A stretch of 5,749 nt of DNA from positions 1 to 5,749 of the forward strand of contig JAUUWR010000062.1 of assembly GCA_030588935.1 (NCBI GenBank). Direction: 5' to 3'. Positions 3,887 through 5,749 of the stretch are shown here, piece by piece. The position numbers and the translations under genes are program-made. Below the pieces are notes generated by a model, which saw only the letters and a list, made by a program, of their open reading frames with translations, was not told where the DNA came from and did not search any database. Positions within the stretch are counted from its first letter, which is position 1. Every line of letters starts with the position of its first letter. This DNA is from a bacterium (GTDB lineage Archaea > Nanobdellota > Nanobdellia > Pacearchaeales > GW2011-AR1).

Positions 3887-5062
3887 CTTATAAACCTCAT
3901 CCCCTTTCCTACATTTAGGAATCTCAATTGCAACCTCTTGCCCTTTCCTAACCCTACAAACAGTCTTCTTACTAATTTCCATACTTTTAATCTTACATTT
4001 AACAATCCCAGTTGTTTTTCCAATAATAAAGATATCATCACCAATTTTTAAACTTCCTGCATTCAACTTTAATGATGCAACCCCCAATTTAGAATAATAA
4101 TGAGTAATTTTCCCAATGAACTTTTTTGATTGCGTTGCTGAACTGTGCTCAATTTTTGAGATATCATCTGAAGTCGGAGTTTTTAACAAAAACCCACTTG
4201 AAAAACCTTTATTATATACTTTCCTCAACTCATCAATACCTTTTTTAATTTCTTCTTTAGTCAAATTTTTATCAATAGCTTTTCTGTAAACTCTTGTTGT
4301 TGTGTCAACATATTCTGGCTCTTTATTTCTGCCTTCAATTTTAAACGCTGAGATGTTTGCTTTTTTTAGTTTTTCAATAAAAGGCAATGTGCATAAATCT
4401 TTTGCAGAGAAAATATGATGATTATCTACTTTTAATTCATTTCCTTCTTTGTCTTTTACATAATAAGCTCTTCTGCATGGGTGGATGCATCTGCCTCTAT
4501 TTGCAGATTCATTGAAGAGGAATTGGCTTGTTAAGCAACGGCCTGAAACTGATAAGCACATTGCTCCGTGAATGAAGATTTCTACTGGAATGATTTTTGA
4601 GATTTTTTTAATTTGCTTTAAGCTTAACTCGCGAGCAAGAATAATTCTTTTTGCACCTAATTTTTTATAAAATTCTGCTGTTTTTGAGTTTGAGACAGAG
4701 CATTGGGTTGAGACATGAAAATCAATCCCATGCTTCCTGCAAAGCATCATAACAGAAATATCAGAACAAATAATTGCCTCAACATAGGATTTATTAACTT
4801 TCTTAATTATTTTTTCAACTTTTTTTAATTCATTGTCATAAATTATTGTATTTAAAGTCAGATATTTTTTAACTCCTTTTTGCCTGCAAATCTTATTTAT
4901 TTTTGGCAAGTCCTTGATTGTAAAGTTTTTAGCTCTTGCACGCATATTAAATTCCTGCAACCCAAAATAAACAGCATCTGCTCCTGCATTTATTGCTGCC
5001 ATCAGACATTCAAAGTCGCCTGCTGGTGCTAAAAGTTCTGGTTTTTTTCTTATAAATTTCAT
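3872..5062 (-). CDS. U32-family (peptidase U32-like) protein, probable Fe-S tRNA/rRNA hydroxylase
   Basis: This 396-residue protein is annotated in databases as peptidase U32. Characterised relatives (TrhP/YegQ for tRNA ho5U34, RlhA for 23S C2501, UbiU/UbiV) are O2-independent, prephenate-linked hydroxylation enzymes with a 4Fe-4S cluster. It opens with ELLAPAGDFECLMAAINAGADAVYFG (9-34), the family's TIM-barrel start. The signature is present: EIFIHGAMCLSVSGRC (161-176), then ANRGRCIHPCR (187-197), then SAKDLC (219-224). The likely cluster ligands are C169, C176, C192 or C196, and C224. GRNKEPEYV (about 246-254) follows. From about 315 a beta-barrel (FIGKITHYYSKLGVASLKL ... GDDIFIIG ... KGDEVYKV) matches the U32 C-terminal domain. 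The length is close to bacterial TrhP. A TATA box 26 bases upstream suggests a leaderless transcript, separate from the GH15 gene 40 bases away. RNA hydroxylation is inferred; a protease role is less likely. Confidence 0.88.
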   Translation of the reverse strand: MKFIRKKPELLAPAGDFECLMAAINAGADAVYFGLQEFNMRARAKNFTIKDLPKINKICRQKGVKKYLTLNTIIYDNELKKVEKIIKKVNKSYVEAIICSDISVMMLCRKHGIDFHVSTQCSVSNSKTAEFYKKLGAKRIILARELSLKQIKKISKIIPVEIFIHGAMCLSVSGRCLTSQFLFNESANRGRCIHPCRRAYYVKDKEGNELKVDNHHIFSAKDLCTLPFIEKLKKANISAFKIEGRNKEPEYVDTTTRVYRKAIDKNLTKEEIKKGIDELRKVYNKGFSSGFLLKTPTSDDISKIEHSSATQSKKFIGKITHYYSKLGVASLKLNAGSLKIGDDIFIIGKTTGIVKCKIKSMEISKKTVCRVRKGQEVAIEIPKCRKGDEVYKVIRK

Positions 5063-5084
5063 AGAAGTTGGAGATTTGAGGGGG

Positions 5085-5092
5085 TTTTAAAG
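5085..5092 (-). promoter_or_regulatory. TATA box for the U32 gene (leaderless)
   Basis: The minus strand reads CTTTAAAA, centred 26 bases before the ATG at 5062. It falls in the 40-base gap after the GH15 stop. The stretch between box and ATG has no Shine-Dalgarno sequence, so transcription beginning at the start codon is the simplest reading. Confidence 0.5.
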
Positions 5093-5102
5093 CTTTTGAT
5101 TA

Positions 5103-5749
5103 TTATCTTTTATTTTCTTTTTCAAATTTATCTATTGCTAATTTATACATTGCTTCTACCCATAATAAATGTTTTGTACAGTTTGGCTTGCCGTCTATAA
5201 TTCCTTCTGGCATTGTTTTGTATTTTTGTTTTATTCTTATTGCTCTTAAAAGAGATTCTATTCTTCCTGTACTAAGATAAAGCCAAGATAAGAAATTCCA
5301 TGGCATTTCTTTTCCTAAACTTAAACTATTATCTTTTCCATTCCAAGTATCTCCTATATATCTTATTATTCCCAAAGGCCGTTCTAAATGTTGTTTTACA
5401 TTTTTAATTATTTTTTCTTTTATATCTTTTGTTACAATTTCTTGATTTAATTTACCAGGGTAAATTAAAGATAATAAAGCAAGATCAAATGTTCTTGTTT
5501 CTGTTTCTTTTGGGAGAAGATGGTTTAATGACTCATATCCTAATTCAATCATTTTTCTGAGGCTCTTTCTTGGTTCTTTGATTTTTTGAATCTTTTTATG
5601 GTAATTTTCTAATCCTCTTATACATGCTGCTAAACTACTGCTTCTTACTTCTTTTGGTCCTTCTTCCCAAAAACCTGAATCTGGGCAATTCCAATATTCT
5701 ATTGTTTCAAGATAATCTACAATTAATTTTGTCCTTTTTCTATCTCCTG
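5103..5749 (-). CDS. GH15 family glycoside hydrolase (glucoamylase-like), C-terminal part, 5' end outside window
   Basis: The frame stays open from the stop at 5103 to the window edge, giving about 214 codons of the catalytic (alpha/alpha)6-barrel's C-terminal part. Near the edge it reads YWNCPDSGFWEEG followed by VRSSSLAACIRGL. This matches the GH15 block in which the W-E-E segment holds the general acid, followed by a helix with conserved Ser and Ala. Further on are FDLALLSLIYPG, a glycine- and Trp-containing loop (RYIGDTWNGKDN), and GKEMPWNFLSWLYLSTGR. Next is KTMPEGI, whose Glu is a candidate general base, and then the closing HLLWVEAMYKLAIDKF, the counterpart of the usual PL-W-S-H-A helix. 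GH15 enzymes release glucose from starch-like glucans or cleave trehalose; here cytoplasmic glycogen or maltodextrin use is plausible but unproven. An internal Met at 5552 is not the start, because family motifs continue upstream of it. Confidence 0.82.
   Translation of the reverse strand, partial: GDRKRTKLIVDYLETIEYWNCPDSGFWEEGPKEVRSSSLAACIRGLENYHKKIQKIKEPRKSLRKMIELGYESLNHLLPKETETRTFDLALLSLIYPGKLNQEIVTKDIKEKIIKNVKQHLERPLGIIRYIGDTWNGKDNSLSLGKEMPWNFLSWLYLSTGRIESLLRAIRIKQKYKTMPEGIIDGKPNCTKHLLWVEAMYKLAIDKFEKENKR

Noticed and set aside
3826..4051. Two further open frames (72 codons minus, 66 codons plus) over the 3' end of the U32 gene
   Set aside because: They overlap the well-supported C-terminal barrel of the U32 protein in other frames and have low-complexity, unfamiliar products, so they are shadows.

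Overview
The window looks like a piece of an A+T-rich archaeal genome, most likely from a small-genome (DPANN-type) lineage; this placement is an inference. The clearest markers are an archaeal-type ribosomal protein uS10 and TATA-like boxes about 25-27 bases upstream of several ATGs. There are also no convincing Shine-Dalgarno sites, which suggests mostly leaderless transcripts. Nearly all genes lie on the minus strand.

Layout from left to right: the 3' end of an unidentified plus-strand gene (1-90), followed by T-runs. It converges on a 90-residue hypothetical protein (109-381, minus). A 180-base gap holds a perfect 10-bp hairpin (521-546). Then come four minus-strand genes, in transcription order from high to low coordinates: a four-helix membrane protein (2228-2680), a PIN-like nuclease (1512-2210), uS10 (1155-1463) and a NYN/LabA-like nuclease (562-1110). 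uS10 and the NYN gene each appear to have their own TATA box.

Upstream of the membrane gene is a 214-base gap with a relatively G+C-rich element that can fold (2735-2796). Next is a two-gene toxin-antitoxin-like operon: a winged-helix protein (3249-3524), then a RelE/ParE-fold protein (2895-3245), 3 bases apart. Diverging from it is a small plus-strand gene of 58 codons (3687-3863) with a good promoter. It converges on a U32-family protein (3872-5062), probably an Fe-S RNA hydroxylase. The window ends inside a GH15 glucoamylase-like gene (5103-5749) whose start lies beyond the edge.

The common thread is RNA and translation: one ribosomal protein, one likely rRNA/tRNA-modifying enzyme, and three proteins of folds that commonly cut RNA (NYN, PIN, RelE) within about 2.7 kb. 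Whether these act together cannot be decided from the sequence. No tRNA, rRNA, CRISPR array or insertion sequence was recognised.
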